Positions 7,989 through 14,902 are shown, counted from the stretch's first letter. The stretch: 31,829 bases of DNA from UMGS1649 sp045651205 (GCA_045651205.1 JAZRSA010000014.1:1-31829), one strand, 5' to 3'. Program-made: numbers and translations. Notes: a model not told the origin generated them from the letters alone.

Positions 7989-8716
7989 TTAGTTTTTTTA
8001 CTTGTTTTCTTTGTAGCTTTTTTAGCAACTTTAGTTCTTTTTACTTTTATTGCTAGAACAACTATTAAAACAACAACCACAAGAAGTATTGCAGCTAGAA
8101 CTATAGATTTAATTTCATTTCCCTTTGGTACAGGTTCTGCTTCAACAATTTCTGTTGTTTCTTTTTTTGGTTCAGGAATAGGTCTAAATGAAGTGCCGAA
8201 AGCGCTTATTTCAGTTGTGTGTAGTCTGAAACTTTCGATACCAACAGTTCCTTTAGAGTTTGTAAAAGTTTTAACTTCTATTCCGTATTCATCGTAGTTA
8301 TATCTAGAATAATCTTTGCTCATATCTTCTAAGAAAGATCTTTGTAGTGCGTTTAATTCTCCTACTGCATACAATACAGATTCAAATGCAACAGTATTTA
8401 GTTTTATTTGAGTTGCATCAGATTTATCTCCTGTATAAGTATAAGAATAAACATCATCTTTTAATTCGAAAGTAGTTGTATATACTTTTTCAGTTTCTCC
8501 ACTTTTAACAACGTATTTAAAATCTATACTATCATTATCATATGTGTATGATATTGTTGCATTCTTTGAATTTAAAGACTTGTAATGTCCATGGTCTTCA
8601 ATTGTTGCAGACATTATATCAAGCGGTAATTTCATTGATGCTGCAAAAACAGAATTGAATGAGAAAAACATTACCATAACAATAGCAATTATATTCATAA
8701 AAAATGTTTTTTTCAT
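7985..8716 (-). CDS. Secreted, C-terminally anchored protein of unknown function
   Basis: I do not recognise this 243-residue protein. It has a signal peptide (about residues 1-25, hydrophobic core FFMNIIAIVMVMFFSFNSVF, cleavage likely after AFA-A). An exported domain of about 175 residues follows, with alternating strands, then a Pro/Glu-rich linker (PKKETTEIVEAEPVPKG) and a C-terminal transmembrane helix (about 206-226). The 17-residue tail is very rich in Lys/Thr (repeats of KKATKK/KKTSKK). Type I topology with a basic stop-transfer tail is clear: the domain faces outward. ATG 8716 has GAGGAGG 9 bases upstream. It is monocistronic, between terminators at 7961 and 8782. Confidence 0.8.
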   Translation of the reverse strand: MKKTFFMNIIAIVMVMFFSFNSVFAASMKLPLDIMSATIEDHGHYKSLNSKNATISYTYDNDSIDFKYVVKSGETEKVYTTTFELKDDVYSYTYTGDKSDATQIKLNTVAFESVLYAVGELNALQRSFLEDMSKDYSRYNYDEYGIEVKTFTNSKGTVGIESFRLHTTEISAFGTSFRPIPEPKKETTEIVEAEPVPKGNEIKSIVLAAILLVVVVLIVVLAIKVKRTKVAKKATKKTSKKTK

Positions 8717-8781
8717 AATATAGCCTCCTCAATATATGAAAATTATATTATATACTATTTTTTTTTGCAATAACGAATAAC

Positions 8782-8809
8782 AAAAAAGCACGACTTATTC
8801 GTGCTTTTT
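8782..8809 (-). terminator. Terminator after prepilin-like gene
   Basis: GCACGA and TCGTGC enclose a 5-base loop and are flanked by six A and five T, so it could work on either strand. It is almost identical to the terminator at 9531. Confidence 0.9.
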
Positions 8810-8841
8810 GTAAATTTTATTTTTTGTTCTGTTATAACTTA

Positions 8842-9462
8842 TTACTTAAGAGTAACGCCGAAAGGTCCTGTGTGGTTTGATAAAGCAGATATAATATAAT
8901 CTCTATCAGACAGGATATCGTTAATTGCATTAACATATGTGTCGTTAGGAGATTCTACTCTTAATAGCAGTGAATCTTTATTTGTATTACATACAATTGT
9001 CATATCTCCAAAGATACCTGTAGCTTCTGCAATAACCATACCGACTGTATTATATTTACTAGCAACCCAATCTACCCAAGTCATACCTTCTTCTGCTTGA
9101 CAACTAGTACCATCGATTGTAAAAGTAATCAAAGTAGCAGTAGAAGCTCCTTTTCTAGTAACAGTAACACCTGTATCTGTTACTGTAATATTCCAATCAG
9201 TATCAGTTACTCCGTGTTTTTCAAGTTCAGCTTTAACTACATTTTCCATAGTATCTGTTCTGTCTTCATCAAGATAAGCTTCTGCCCAAGCAAGTGAAGC
9301 TAAGTCTTGAACTTGTTTTTCATCTGTTAATTGTACAGCATATCCAGCTTTTTCAATAATGCCAGTATTATTTAATGCAATAACCACTGCAGCTGCTAAT
9401 ATTATCATAACAATAATTGTTATTACTAAAACAATTAAACTTATACCTTTTTTGTTTTTCAT
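8842..9462 (-). CDS. Prepilin-like protein (class III type N-terminus)
   Basis: The 206-residue protein begins with a type IV prepilin-like signal: KNKKG, then a 24-residue hydrophobic helix ISLIVLVITIIVMIILAAAV. Cleavage after the Gly would give a mature Ile at +1, but the usual Glu at +5 is missing (Val). A module of about 85 residues follows (DEKQVQDLASLAWAEAYLDE, GVTDTDWNITVTDTGVTV) that is shared with the gene at 13407, then a unique C-terminal domain of about 95 residues with two Cys. No prepilin peptidase or assembly ATPase gene lies nearby, so polymerisation into a pilus is unproven; a membrane-anchored surface protein is the safe reading. ATG 9462 has GGAGG; its own promoter is at 9488-9517. 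Confidence 0.8.
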   Translation of the reverse strand: MKNKKGISLIVLVITIIVMIILAAAVVIALNNTGIIEKAGYAVQLTDEKQVQDLASLAWAEAYLDEDRTDTMENVVKAELEKHGVTDTDWNITVTDTGVTVTRKGASTATLITFTIDGTSCQAEEGMTWVDWVASKYNTVGMVIAEATGIFGDMTIVCNTNKDSLLLRVESPNDTYVNAINDILSDRDYIISALSNHTGPFGVTLK

Positions 9463-9487
9463 TTGTTTTCCTCCTTTGTATAGTAGA

Positions 9488-9517
9488 ATTGTATCACAAA
9501 CACAATTTTAAATACAA
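9488..9517 (-). promoter_or_regulatory. Promoter for the minus-strand prepilin-like gene
   Basis: On the minus strand TTGTAT and TACAAT are 18 bases apart, with TG one base before the -10. Confidence 0.6.
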
Positions 9518-9530
9518 GTTATAAGGTAAC

Positions 9531-9559
9531 AAAAAAGCACGAATAAATCGTGCTTTTTG
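9531..9559 (-). terminator. Terminator after rpsI
   Basis: GCACGA and TCGTGC with a 5-base loop, flanked by A6 and T5. It closes the rplM-rpsI transcript. Confidence 0.9.
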
Positions 9560-9578
9560 TATAATCCATAATTTGATA

Positions 9579-9980
9579 TTATCTCTTTGAGAATTGAGGT
9601 GCTTTTCTTGCTTTTTTAAGACCGTATTTTCTTCTTTCTTTAACTCTAGAATCTCTAGTGATAAGACCGCTTCTTTTTAAAGCTGTTCTTGTATCTAGAT
9701 CAATTGTTGCTAAAGCTTTAGAAATACCGTGTGCTACTGCACTAGCTTGAGCTGAGAATCCGCCACCTTTAACTGTAGCTATAACATCATATTTTTCAAT
9801 CATGTTTGCAACTGCAAATGGTCTGTTAACAACTGCTTTTAAAGTTTCTAGTGAATAAAATTCAGCTATATCTTTTTTGTTGATTGTTATTTTACCTGTA
9901 CCTGGAGTAAGTCTTACTCTAGCTACTGCAGATTTTCTTTTACCTGTTGCGTAAATGAATTTTTTTTCTGTTTTTGGCAT
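9579..9980 (-). CDS. rpsI: 30S ribosomal protein S9
   Basis: This 133-residue protein is a component of the small-subunit head, whose C-terminal tail reaches the P-site tRNA. Family blocks seen are ATGKRKSAVARVRLTPG near the start, RPFAVANM, KGGGFSAQASAVAHGISKAL, SGLITRDSRVKERRKYG and the basic tail KKARKAPQFSKR ending in the conserved Lys-Arg. ATG 9980 has GGAGGA. It follows rplM by 16 bases, the near-universal bacterial gene order. Confidence 0.98.
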   Translation of the reverse strand: MPKTEKKFIYATGKRKSAVARVRLTPGTGKITINKKDIAEFYSLETLKAVVNRPFAVANMIEKYDVIATVKGGGFSAQASAVAHGISKALATIDLDTRTALKRSGLITRDSRVKERRKYGLKKARKAPQFSKR

Positions 9981-9996
9981 TGTTCTATCCTCCTAA

Positions 9997-10431
9997 TTAA
10001 AAATTCCAGATTTCTGGTTTTTGAGCTTGTTGTTCGTGTTCTGCACCTTTGTATACTCTTAATTTAGTAAGCATTGCTCTTCCTAAAGAGTTTTTAGGTA
10101 ACATACCTTTAACAGCTATTGTAACGGCTCTATCAGAACGATTTGCCATCATATCCTTAGCTTTAACTTCTTTTAGACCACCAATGTAGCCAGAGAAGCT
10201 AGTGTAAGTTTTGTTATTTAATTTGTTTCCTGTTAATACAACTTTATCTGTATTAATGATTATTACATGATCTCCGCAATCCATATGTGTAGAGTATGTA
10301 GGTTTGTGTTTACCTTTTAAAAGTCTTGCAGCTTCTGTTGCAACTCTACCTAAAGATTTGTCAGCAGCATCAATTATATACCATTTTCTTTCAATTTCAC
10401 TTGCTTTAACGCTGTGTGTTTTATTGTTCAT
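9997..10431 (-). CDS. rplM: 50S ribosomal protein L13
   Basis: This 144-residue protein is one of the early-assembling large-subunit proteins. Recognisable blocks are ERKWYIIDAADKSLGRVA, LLKGKHKP, DCGDHVIIINTDKVVLTG, MLPKNSLGRAML and LRVYKGAEHEQQAQKPE. ATG 10431 has AGGAGG 8 bases upstream. It is first in the rplM-rpsI operon and is preceded by a sigma-A promoter and a leader of about 90 nt that is probably the autoregulatory L13 leader RNA. Confidence 0.98.
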   Translation of the reverse strand: MNNKTHSVKASEIERKWYIIDAADKSLGRVATEAARLLKGKHKPTYSTHMDCGDHVIIINTDKVVLTGNKLNNKTYTSFSGYIGGLKEVKAKDMMANRSDRAVTIAVKGMLPKNSLGRAMLTKLRVYKGAEHEQQAQKPEIWNF

Positions 10432-10524
10432 GGGATAATTCCTCCTAATTAATTTAATATTATTTTCACGTACATATACATTATCTGCAAATTACCGGGA
10501 ACAGTAATGCATACATAACATTGC
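10432..10524 (-). promoter_or_regulatory. Probable L13 leader RNA (ribosomal autoregulation)
   Basis: About 93 nt separate the predicted start from the rplM ATG. The leader contains a conserved-looking block (GCAGATAATGTATATGTACG, minus strand) just before the ribosome binding site. This resembles the Firmicutes L13 leader, where L13 binds its own mRNA. The match is from memory; a covariance-model search would settle it. Confidence 0.5.
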
Positions 10525-10530
10525 TCATAT

Positions 10531-10559
10531 ATTTTACAACAGGAATAAAACAAAGTCAA
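10531..10559 (-). promoter_or_regulatory. Strong sigma-A promoter for rplM-rpsI
   Basis: On the minus strand TTGACT and TAAAAT are separated by exactly 17 bases. The strength fits a ribosomal protein operon. Confidence 0.85.
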
Positions 10560-10654
10560 GATAAAAATAAAAAAAGTTTAAAAATAGTAGAAAAAATAAT
10601 AGTGAGTGCAACATAATATGGCATAAAATTGTTAAAAATTATACTAAATATTTA

Positions 10655-10683
10655 TTGTATAAAAAAATGTTATATGATAGTAT
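10655..10683 (+). promoter_or_regulatory. Promoter for the HD-EAL gene
   Basis: TTGTAT and TAGTAT are 17 bases apart, ending 35 bases before the ATG at 10719. Confidence 0.5.
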
Positions 10684-10718
10684 ATACATAGATAAATTGA
10701 AGACAAAGGAGAAATATC

Positions 10719-12377
10719 ATGGAAGAACTAGAGTTTGATGATTTAATAGACAAAGAATATGCGCCGAAAATTGTTTTGCCAAAGTCAGAAGTAGATCAAT
10801 ATATTTCTAAATTAACAATGCATACAAATGATCCAGAAATGTTAACTAAAATATACACTTCGATTCTTATGGATGATAACGTAATGTTTATTCTAACGAG
10901 AATTAGTCAAAATCCAATATTTAGACAACATTTTCCTGAGTTTTATGAAAAAAATAAATATGGTGAAAGCGTAATCAATTGCCAACAAAATACAATGTAT
11001 CATAGGTACGGTGTTTTTAAACATACTTTGTGTACTATCGAAAATGTAGGTAAAGACAGTTTAAAATTCAACGCACAAGAGTTGAAAATATTAAAATGGA
11101 CAATGTTTTTACACGATATAGGTAAACCAAAAGCTAAAATGATAAATGGTTCTGGTAGTGATTCGTTTGCAGGACATGACGACATTTCTGAAGAAATAGC
11201 TGTAGATATTTTAGATAGATTTAGTTTTACAGATGATGAGAAGAATGTAATTTTAACTCTTATAAAATATCATGACAAATTTTTGAACGAAGGCGATCTT
11301 ACATATGATAATATGACGTTTTTAGCTAAAGAACTTGGGGATAAAAGAGATTTGTTTTATCTTTTAATTGAGGTTAAAGTTTCAGATAATAAAGCTAAAA
11401 GCTTAGATGTATATAATAGATTTGTAAATGTACAAAACAAATATTTTGAGTTTGCAGCAGATTATTTTGGTAATGCTGAAGAAAATAAAATGTTTGGTTC
11501 AATATTACCAAGCGCAAAATTTGTTGTAGATTTAGATGATGAGGAAGAAGAGGAAGAAAGTGTTACACATCGTGAGGGACCAGCTAGCGTATATGAAGAT
11601 GGTGGCAGCGATGCGGATATAACGGAAAAAACAATTGTAAATCTATGCCGTGATGTTACATCAGGTAAAAGATTAAAATGTTATTATCAACCGATTATCG
11701 ACCTTAAGAATAAAGTTGTTGAGGGGTATGAAGTATATTACAAGATAGTAACTGATGAAAACTTCTCATACGATCAAATTATAAAGAAAGCTAAAGAGTT
11801 TGAGAGATACGATAAACTTCAACAAATGTTATTTGTAAACTCTCTAGACAGATTTAATGAATTAAATCCGTCATCTAATTTAACTGAGTATATAAATATA
11901 GATGCAAGAAGCTATAAAAACTATGTAAATAAATCAAGAATTTTTGATGCCATAGCAGATAAAAAAGTGGTTGTAGATTTTAATAATTTTGAATTAATTA
12001 ATACAAACGATTTAAGAGATATGGTTGAAGAAATACAAAAAGTTAAAGCTAAAGCGTGTATAGATAATTTTGAATCTAGCAATAAAACAGTAAGAGATAT
12101 AGATAAAATTGAACCAAAAGTTGTTAAATATAAAATTGTAGATACTGATGAAAATACAATAAAAGAAATAAAAGAATTAGTATCGTACTGTACAGCGAGA
12201 TTAATAAGACTTGTTGTATTTGGTGTGGATTCTGCGGAAAAACTAAACGCATTAATCAGCATTGGTGTAAGATATGTTGAAGGAAAGTATTTCGGAAGAC
12301 CAACTGATGGTTTAGATATGACTAAAGCAAGAATAGAAGAATTACTTGCTGAAGCTGGTGAAGACTTAATTTGTTAA
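10719..12377 (+). CDS. HD-domain protein fused to a degenerate EAL domain
   Basis: This 552-residue cytosolic protein has two recognisable parts. An HD phosphohydrolase domain (about residues 95-215) keeps likely metal ligands His102 (VFKHTL), His132-Asp133 (LHDIGKP), His153 (AGHDD) and His185-Asp186. After an acidic linker (DLDDEEEEEE, about 272-281) comes an EAL-like fold (about 305-540): CYYQPIID fits the family's FQPI start. However, EAL itself is replaced (GYEVYYK), the DDFG motif reads IDNFES, the usual catalytic Lys region is KYKIVDT and the late EGVE glutamate is VFGVDS. c-di-GMP hydrolysis by this domain is therefore unlikely; nucleotide binding or scaffolding is possible. ATG 10719 has AGGAG. 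It is monocistronic. Confidence 0.82.
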   Translation: MEELEFDDLIDKEYAPKIVLPKSEVDQYISKLTMHTNDPEMLTKIYTSILMDDNVMFILTRISQNPIFRQHFPEFYEKNKYGESVINCQQNTMYHRYGVFKHTLCTIENVGKDSLKFNAQELKILKWTMFLHDIGKPKAKMINGSGSDSFAGHDDISEEIAVDILDRFSFTDDEKNVILTLIKYHDKFLNEGDLTYDNMTFLAKELGDKRDLFYLLIEVKVSDNKAKSLDVYNRFVNVQNKYFEFAADYFGNAEENKMFGSILPSAKFVVDLDDEEEEEESVTHREGPASVYEDGGSDADITEKTIVNLCRDVTSGKRLKCYYQPIIDLKNKVVEGYEVYYKIVTDENFSYDQIIKKAKEFERYDKLQQMLFVNSLDRFNELNPSSNLTEYINIDARSYKNYVNKSRIFDAIADKKVVVDFNNFELINTNDLRDMVEEIQKVKAKACIDNFESSNKTVRDIDKIEPKVVKYKIVDTDENTIKEIKELVSYCTARLIRLVVFGVDSAEKLNALISIGVRYVEGKYFGRPTDGLDMTKARIEELLAEAGEDLIC

Positions 12378-12422
12378 CATTTAAAATATAAATAAAATTA
12401 AATATAAAATAAAATAAAATAA

Positions 12423-12474
12423 AACTTTCAAAATAACGCATACTATTTGTATGATATATTTTGGAAGTTTTTTT
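12423..12474 (+). terminator. Long terminator hairpin that overlaps the next gene's start
   Basis: A 13-bp outer stem (AACTTTCAAAATA with TATTTTGGAAGTT, one G-U) encloses an inner CATAC/GTATG stem and is followed by T5-T7. It should end the HD-EAL transcript. The inner 3' strand contains the ATG of the permease gene at 12451, and the outer 3' strand plus T-run encode its residues 3-7. Confidence 0.85.
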
Positions 12475-12795
12475 GCGGGAATTATTAATGGATTATTTGC
12501 TAGCGGTGCAGGACAAATATTAGTTTTTGTACTAATTTTTATACTAAAACAAGATACATATAAGTCAAGAAAATTAAGTGTTTTTGCAATAGGACTAACT
12601 AGTATTTTTACATTAATTAGATATATTAAAAGTATTGAAATAAGCTTAAAACATGTGTTGATAGTGGGAATAACGGGAATGATTTTTGGTAGCATAGGAA
12701 CTAAAATTATGAAAAAGATAGACAAGAACAAATTAAATATATGTTCAGGGCTTCTAATAGTAATATTATCTATATTGAAACTTACAAGGAGTTAA
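12451..12795 (+). CDS. TauE/SafE-type half permease, first half
   Basis: The 114-residue protein has about four hydrophobic segments and starts with the TauE/SafE (TSUP) repeat pattern: FFAGIINGLFASGAGQILVF, then a basic loop (YKSRKLSVFA). A normal TSUP permease is about 250 residues, made of two such repeats in one chain; here the repeats are separate genes. The family moves small organosulfur or sulfite-like anions across the membrane; the substrate here is unknown. No ribosome binding site precedes ATG 12451, and the start lies inside a terminator hairpin, so its expression signal is unusual. The partner half begins 2 bases after its stop. Confidence 0.75.
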   Translation: MIYFGSFFAGIINGLFASGAGQILVFVLIFILKQDTYKSRKLSVFAIGLTSIFTLIRYIKSIEISLKHVLIVGITGMIFGSIGTKIMKKIDKNKLNICSGLLIVILSILKLTRS

Positions 12796-12797
12796 TA

Positions 12798-13175
12798 ATG
12801 TTAATAATAACAAGTATGATTTCAAGCATATTAGCAGGAATGGGGATTGGCGGTGGTGCTGTGTTCGTATTGCTTTCTACAACGTTTTTAAAATTTGATC
12901 AAAAAGAAGCACAGTTATTAAACTTAATATTGTTTTTAGCGGTTAGTTTATGTGCTACTATAATAAATATAAAAAACAAAGAGATAGATTTAAAAATAGT
13001 AAAAAGAGTTTTACCTACTTTGCTATTAGGTAGTTTAATAGGAACTTATTTCTTTAATAAAATAAATGAACAAAGGCTTAATAGATATTTTACATACTTT
13101 TTACTACTAATTGGAATTTATGAAATAATTTCAAGTGTAAAAAATATGAAAAAAGCAAAAACTAATACTAAATAA
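12798..13175 (+). CDS. TauE/SafE-type half permease, second half
   Basis: The 125-residue partner of the preceding protein has about four hydrophobic segments. It opens with the repeat motif SMISSILAGMGIGGGAVFVL (G-x-G-G-G is the family's hallmark), followed by QKEAQLLNLILF and LLGSLIGTYFFNKI. ATG 12798 follows AAGGAG inside the end of the upstream gene. The two halves probably pair in the membrane to make one eight-helix carrier. It ends with a basic tail KKAKTNTK. A 48-residue membrane protein follows 18 bases later. Confidence 0.8.
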   Translation: MLIITSMISSILAGMGIGGGAVFVLLSTTFLKFDQKEAQLLNLILFLAVSLCATIINIKNKEIDLKIVKRVLPTLLLGSLIGTYFFNKINEQRLNRYFTYFLLLIGIYEIISSVKNMKKAKTNTK

Positions 13176-13193
13176 AGAAAGGAGAATAAATAT

Positions 13194-13340
13194 ATGGATT
13201 GTATAAAGGGTATGATAGCAGGTCTAGTATTAGGAATGGTAGCGGGAGCTTTTGTTGGAGCTTGTAATAGTAGTGTTCTTTGCGATTGTATAAGAGAAGG
13301 AAAAAGAGAAATAAAAAGATTTAAAAGAAAATATATGTAA
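13194..13340 (+). CDS. 48-residue membrane microprotein
   Basis: I do not recognise a family. ATG 13194 is preceded by AAAGGAGAA at good spacing. The 48 codons encode a Gly-spaced hydrophobic helix (MIAGLVLGMVAGAFVGAC, a glycine-zipper pattern), then three Cys in total downstream or at its edge (C24, C30, C32), and a strongly basic tail (EGKREIKRFKRKYM). The position right after the split permease suggests it is part of that operon and could be a small accessory subunit. A YtxH-like small protein is the alternative. Confidence 0.65.
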   Translation: MDCIKGMIAGLVLGMVAGAFVGACNSSVLCDCIREGKREIKRFKRKYM

Positions 13341-13354
13341 TAAATAAAATAATA

Positions 13355-13383
13355 TTTACAAAGTACCTCTTATGTAATAAAAT
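13355..13383 (+). promoter_or_regulatory. Promoter nested in the hairpin before the second prepilin-like gene
   Basis: TTTACA at 13355-13360 and TAAAAT at 13378-13383 are separated by 17 bases. The predicted start (about 13390) falls inside the 3' strand of the hairpin at 13365-13399. Confidence 0.7.
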
Positions 13384-13399
13384 TTACTACATAAGAGGT
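13365..13399 (+). promoter_or_regulatory. Perfect 12-bp hairpin that can hide a ribosome binding site
   Basis: ACCTCTTATGTA (13365-13376) is perfectly complementary to TACATAAGAGGT (13388-13399). The 3' strand contains the AAGAGG site of the gene at 13407. Followed by only four T, it is at best a weak terminator for the permease operon. Confidence 0.8.
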
Positions 13400-13406
13400 G
13401 TTTTAT

Positions 13407-14177
13407 ATGCAAAAGAAAAAAGGTATAAGTTTAATAGTTTTAGTCATAACAATAATAGTTATGATAATATTAGCAGCTGCTGTCGTAATAGCTATGAGCA
13501 ATAATGGAATAATTGAGAGAGCAAGCCATGCAGTTAAATTGACTGATGAAAAACAAGTACAAGATTTAGCTGCTTTGGTGTGGGCAGAAGCCTATTTAGA
13601 TGAAGAAAGAACAGATTCTATTGAAAAGGTAGTAAAAGATGAACTTGAAAAACACGGAGTAACAGATGCTGATTGGGATATAAATGTTACCGAAACAGGT
13701 GTAATTGTTAAAAGTAAAATAAATAGTGGCAACGCAAGTGTACCAACTATTCCTGAACCTATAGTTATAACTTCTAGAAATTATCCTAATTTGGAACCAA
13801 TGTCTAATTATACGGGATATACAATTCTTGAATATTGGAATAAAGATTTACATTGTGATGAAGCTGCAAAATATAAAGTAATTATCAGCGAAGATACTAT
13901 GGTGTATTATGATGAGCCGAATGATATTGGTGATAGCCTTTATGTAGATAATTTTACACAATTAGAAGGACAAATGATATCTTTAGGAGGATATGGTGGG
14001 CCTACAAATTATCAAGGAATGGAAGTTATATTAGACAATACAATTAATGGAGTACTAAGTATAGGTTGGTGCTCATATAGAGGAGGAATGTTTAAAATAT
14101 TTATATATCCGCTTGATGAAAATGGTAATTATTTAACAGATTATGATTACACGATTGATACAACTACGTGGAATTAA
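13407..14177 (+). CDS. Prepilin-like protein, second copy
   Basis: The 256-residue protein starts MQKKKG followed by the same hydrophobic helix as the gene at 8842 (ISLIVLVITIIVMIILAAAV), again without Glu at +5. Residues about 25-110 are closely related to that paralog (TDEKQVQDLAALVWAEAYLD, HGVTDADWDINVTETGVIV). The C-terminal 145 residues are different: a Pro-rich spacer (VPTIPEPIV) and a beta-rich domain with a Trp/Tyr-rich end. The shared stalk and variable head suggest a family of anchored or pilin-like surface proteins. ATG 13407 is used because AAGAGGTG lies 6 bases upstream; a GTG at 13398 overlaps that site. It ends at the terminator 14197-14227. Confidence 0.8.
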   Translation: MQKKKGISLIVLVITIIVMIILAAAVVIAMSNNGIIERASHAVKLTDEKQVQDLAALVWAEAYLDEERTDSIEKVVKDELEKHGVTDADWDINVTETGVIVKSKINSGNASVPTIPEPIVITSRNYPNLEPMSNYTGYTILEYWNKDLHCDEAAKYKVIISEDTMVYYDEPNDIGDSLYVDNFTQLEGQMISLGGYGGPTNYQGMEVILDNTINGVLSIGWCSYRGGMFKIFIYPLDENGNYLTDYDYTIDTTTWN

Positions 14178-14196
14178 TTAAAAAAGAAAAGTTAAT

Positions 14197-14227
14197 AAAA
14201 AGCTCGAATTTGATCGGGCTTTTTTTA
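14197..14227 (+). terminator. Terminator after second prepilin-like gene
   Basis: AGCTCGA and TCGGGCT (one G-U) with a 6-base loop, followed by seven T. Confidence 0.88.
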
Positions 14228-14246
14228 TTTAATATTATAAATTCTA

Positions 14247-14276
14247 TTGCCAAAAGTTTAACAAATATAATATAAT
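14247..14276 (+). promoter_or_regulatory. Promoter for the gene at 14301
   Basis: TTGCCA and TATAAT with an 18-base spacer, 24 bases before the ATG. Confidence 0.7.
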
Positions 14277-14300
14277 AAATTTGTAAATTGGAGGATATAT

Positions 14301-14765
14301 ATGGCAACAATAAGTTTAATATTAGGAATAATTTCAATAGCACTAAGTTGGATAACAATCTGGGGGCTGGTTGTAGCAATTTTATGCGTTATAGGAGCAG
14401 CGCTTTTAAAACGTAGAAAAGAGTATGGAAAAAATAAAATGATTATGAAGAGTATAGCTTTAGTTTTAGCTATAGTTGGACTAGTTATTTCTATATTTGT
14501 AACTGGTTTAAATGTTACAAGAGGAGCAATAATAAATAAAACAAATGAAGGTGCACTAAATGATGTGAGAGCTAGCGTTAGCGCGGCTACATTAATGCAG
14601 GCACAACAACAAGCAGATTATGCATGGAATGAAGCTAGAATGAAGGGGTATAAAGATGAAAGAATGGAACAGTATATATATAGTTCATTACAAAATGCAG
14701 GGCTTGATACAACAAATTTTGTTTTAGAAATAACAAAAACGGGTGTTGAAGTAAAAATAAAATAA
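14301..14765 (+). CDS. Membrane protein: DUF4190-like anchor plus prepilin-type stalk module
   Basis: The 154-residue protein has two hydrophobic segments separated by a basic loop LKRRKEYGKNK: about residues 5-35 (ISLILGIISIALSWITIW and on) and about 52-72. This resembles DUF4190-type small membrane proteins. The C-terminal half (about 85-154) aligns by eye with the module of the two prepilin-like proteins: ADYAWNEARMKGYKDERMEQ against AALVWAEAYLDEERTDSIEK, and FVLEITKTGVEVK against WDINVTETGVIVK. So a related extracytoplasmic module sits on a different anchor. ATG 14301 has GGAGG and its own promoter. Only a weak terminator-like structure follows. Confidence 0.65.
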   Translation: MATISLILGIISIALSWITIWGLVVAILCVIGAALLKRRKEYGKNKMIMKSIALVLAIVGLVISIFVTGLNVTRGAIINKTNEGALNDVRASVSAATLMQAQQQADYAWNEARMKGYKDERMEQYIYSSLQNAGLDTTNFVLEITKTGVEVKIK

Positions 14766-14830
14766 AGTAAAAGATGTTCTAAATGCAATAAATTTTGTGT
14801 TTGGGATATCTTCTTTTTTTGTAAAAATAC

Positions 14831-14859
14831 TTGCTATTATGACCAATATATAGTAAAAT
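14831..14859 (+). promoter_or_regulatory. Promoter for the 14903-19186 operon
   Basis: TTGCTA and TAAAAT are 17 bases apart, about 43 bases before the first ATG of the operon. Confidence 0.7.
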
Positions 14860-14902
14860 ATATGTGTTAAAAGATTACATAAAATAAGAATGGAGGGTTT
14901 TT

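Noticed and set aside
8842..9462. Assigning the prepilin-like genes to a type IV pilus or type II secretion system.
   Set aside because: Glu at +5 is missing and no peptidase, assembly ATPase or platform gene is in the window.
12381..12422. TAAAATAAAATAAAA-type tandem repeat.
   Set aside because: A low-complexity A/T stretch after a stop codon; expected by chance in a genome this AT-rich.
14766..14822. Terminator-like pairing after the gene at 14301.
   Set aside because: Pairing between AAAGATGTTCTAAA and TTTGGGATATCTTC has several mismatches and a long loop; T-rich tail alone is not enough for a confident call.
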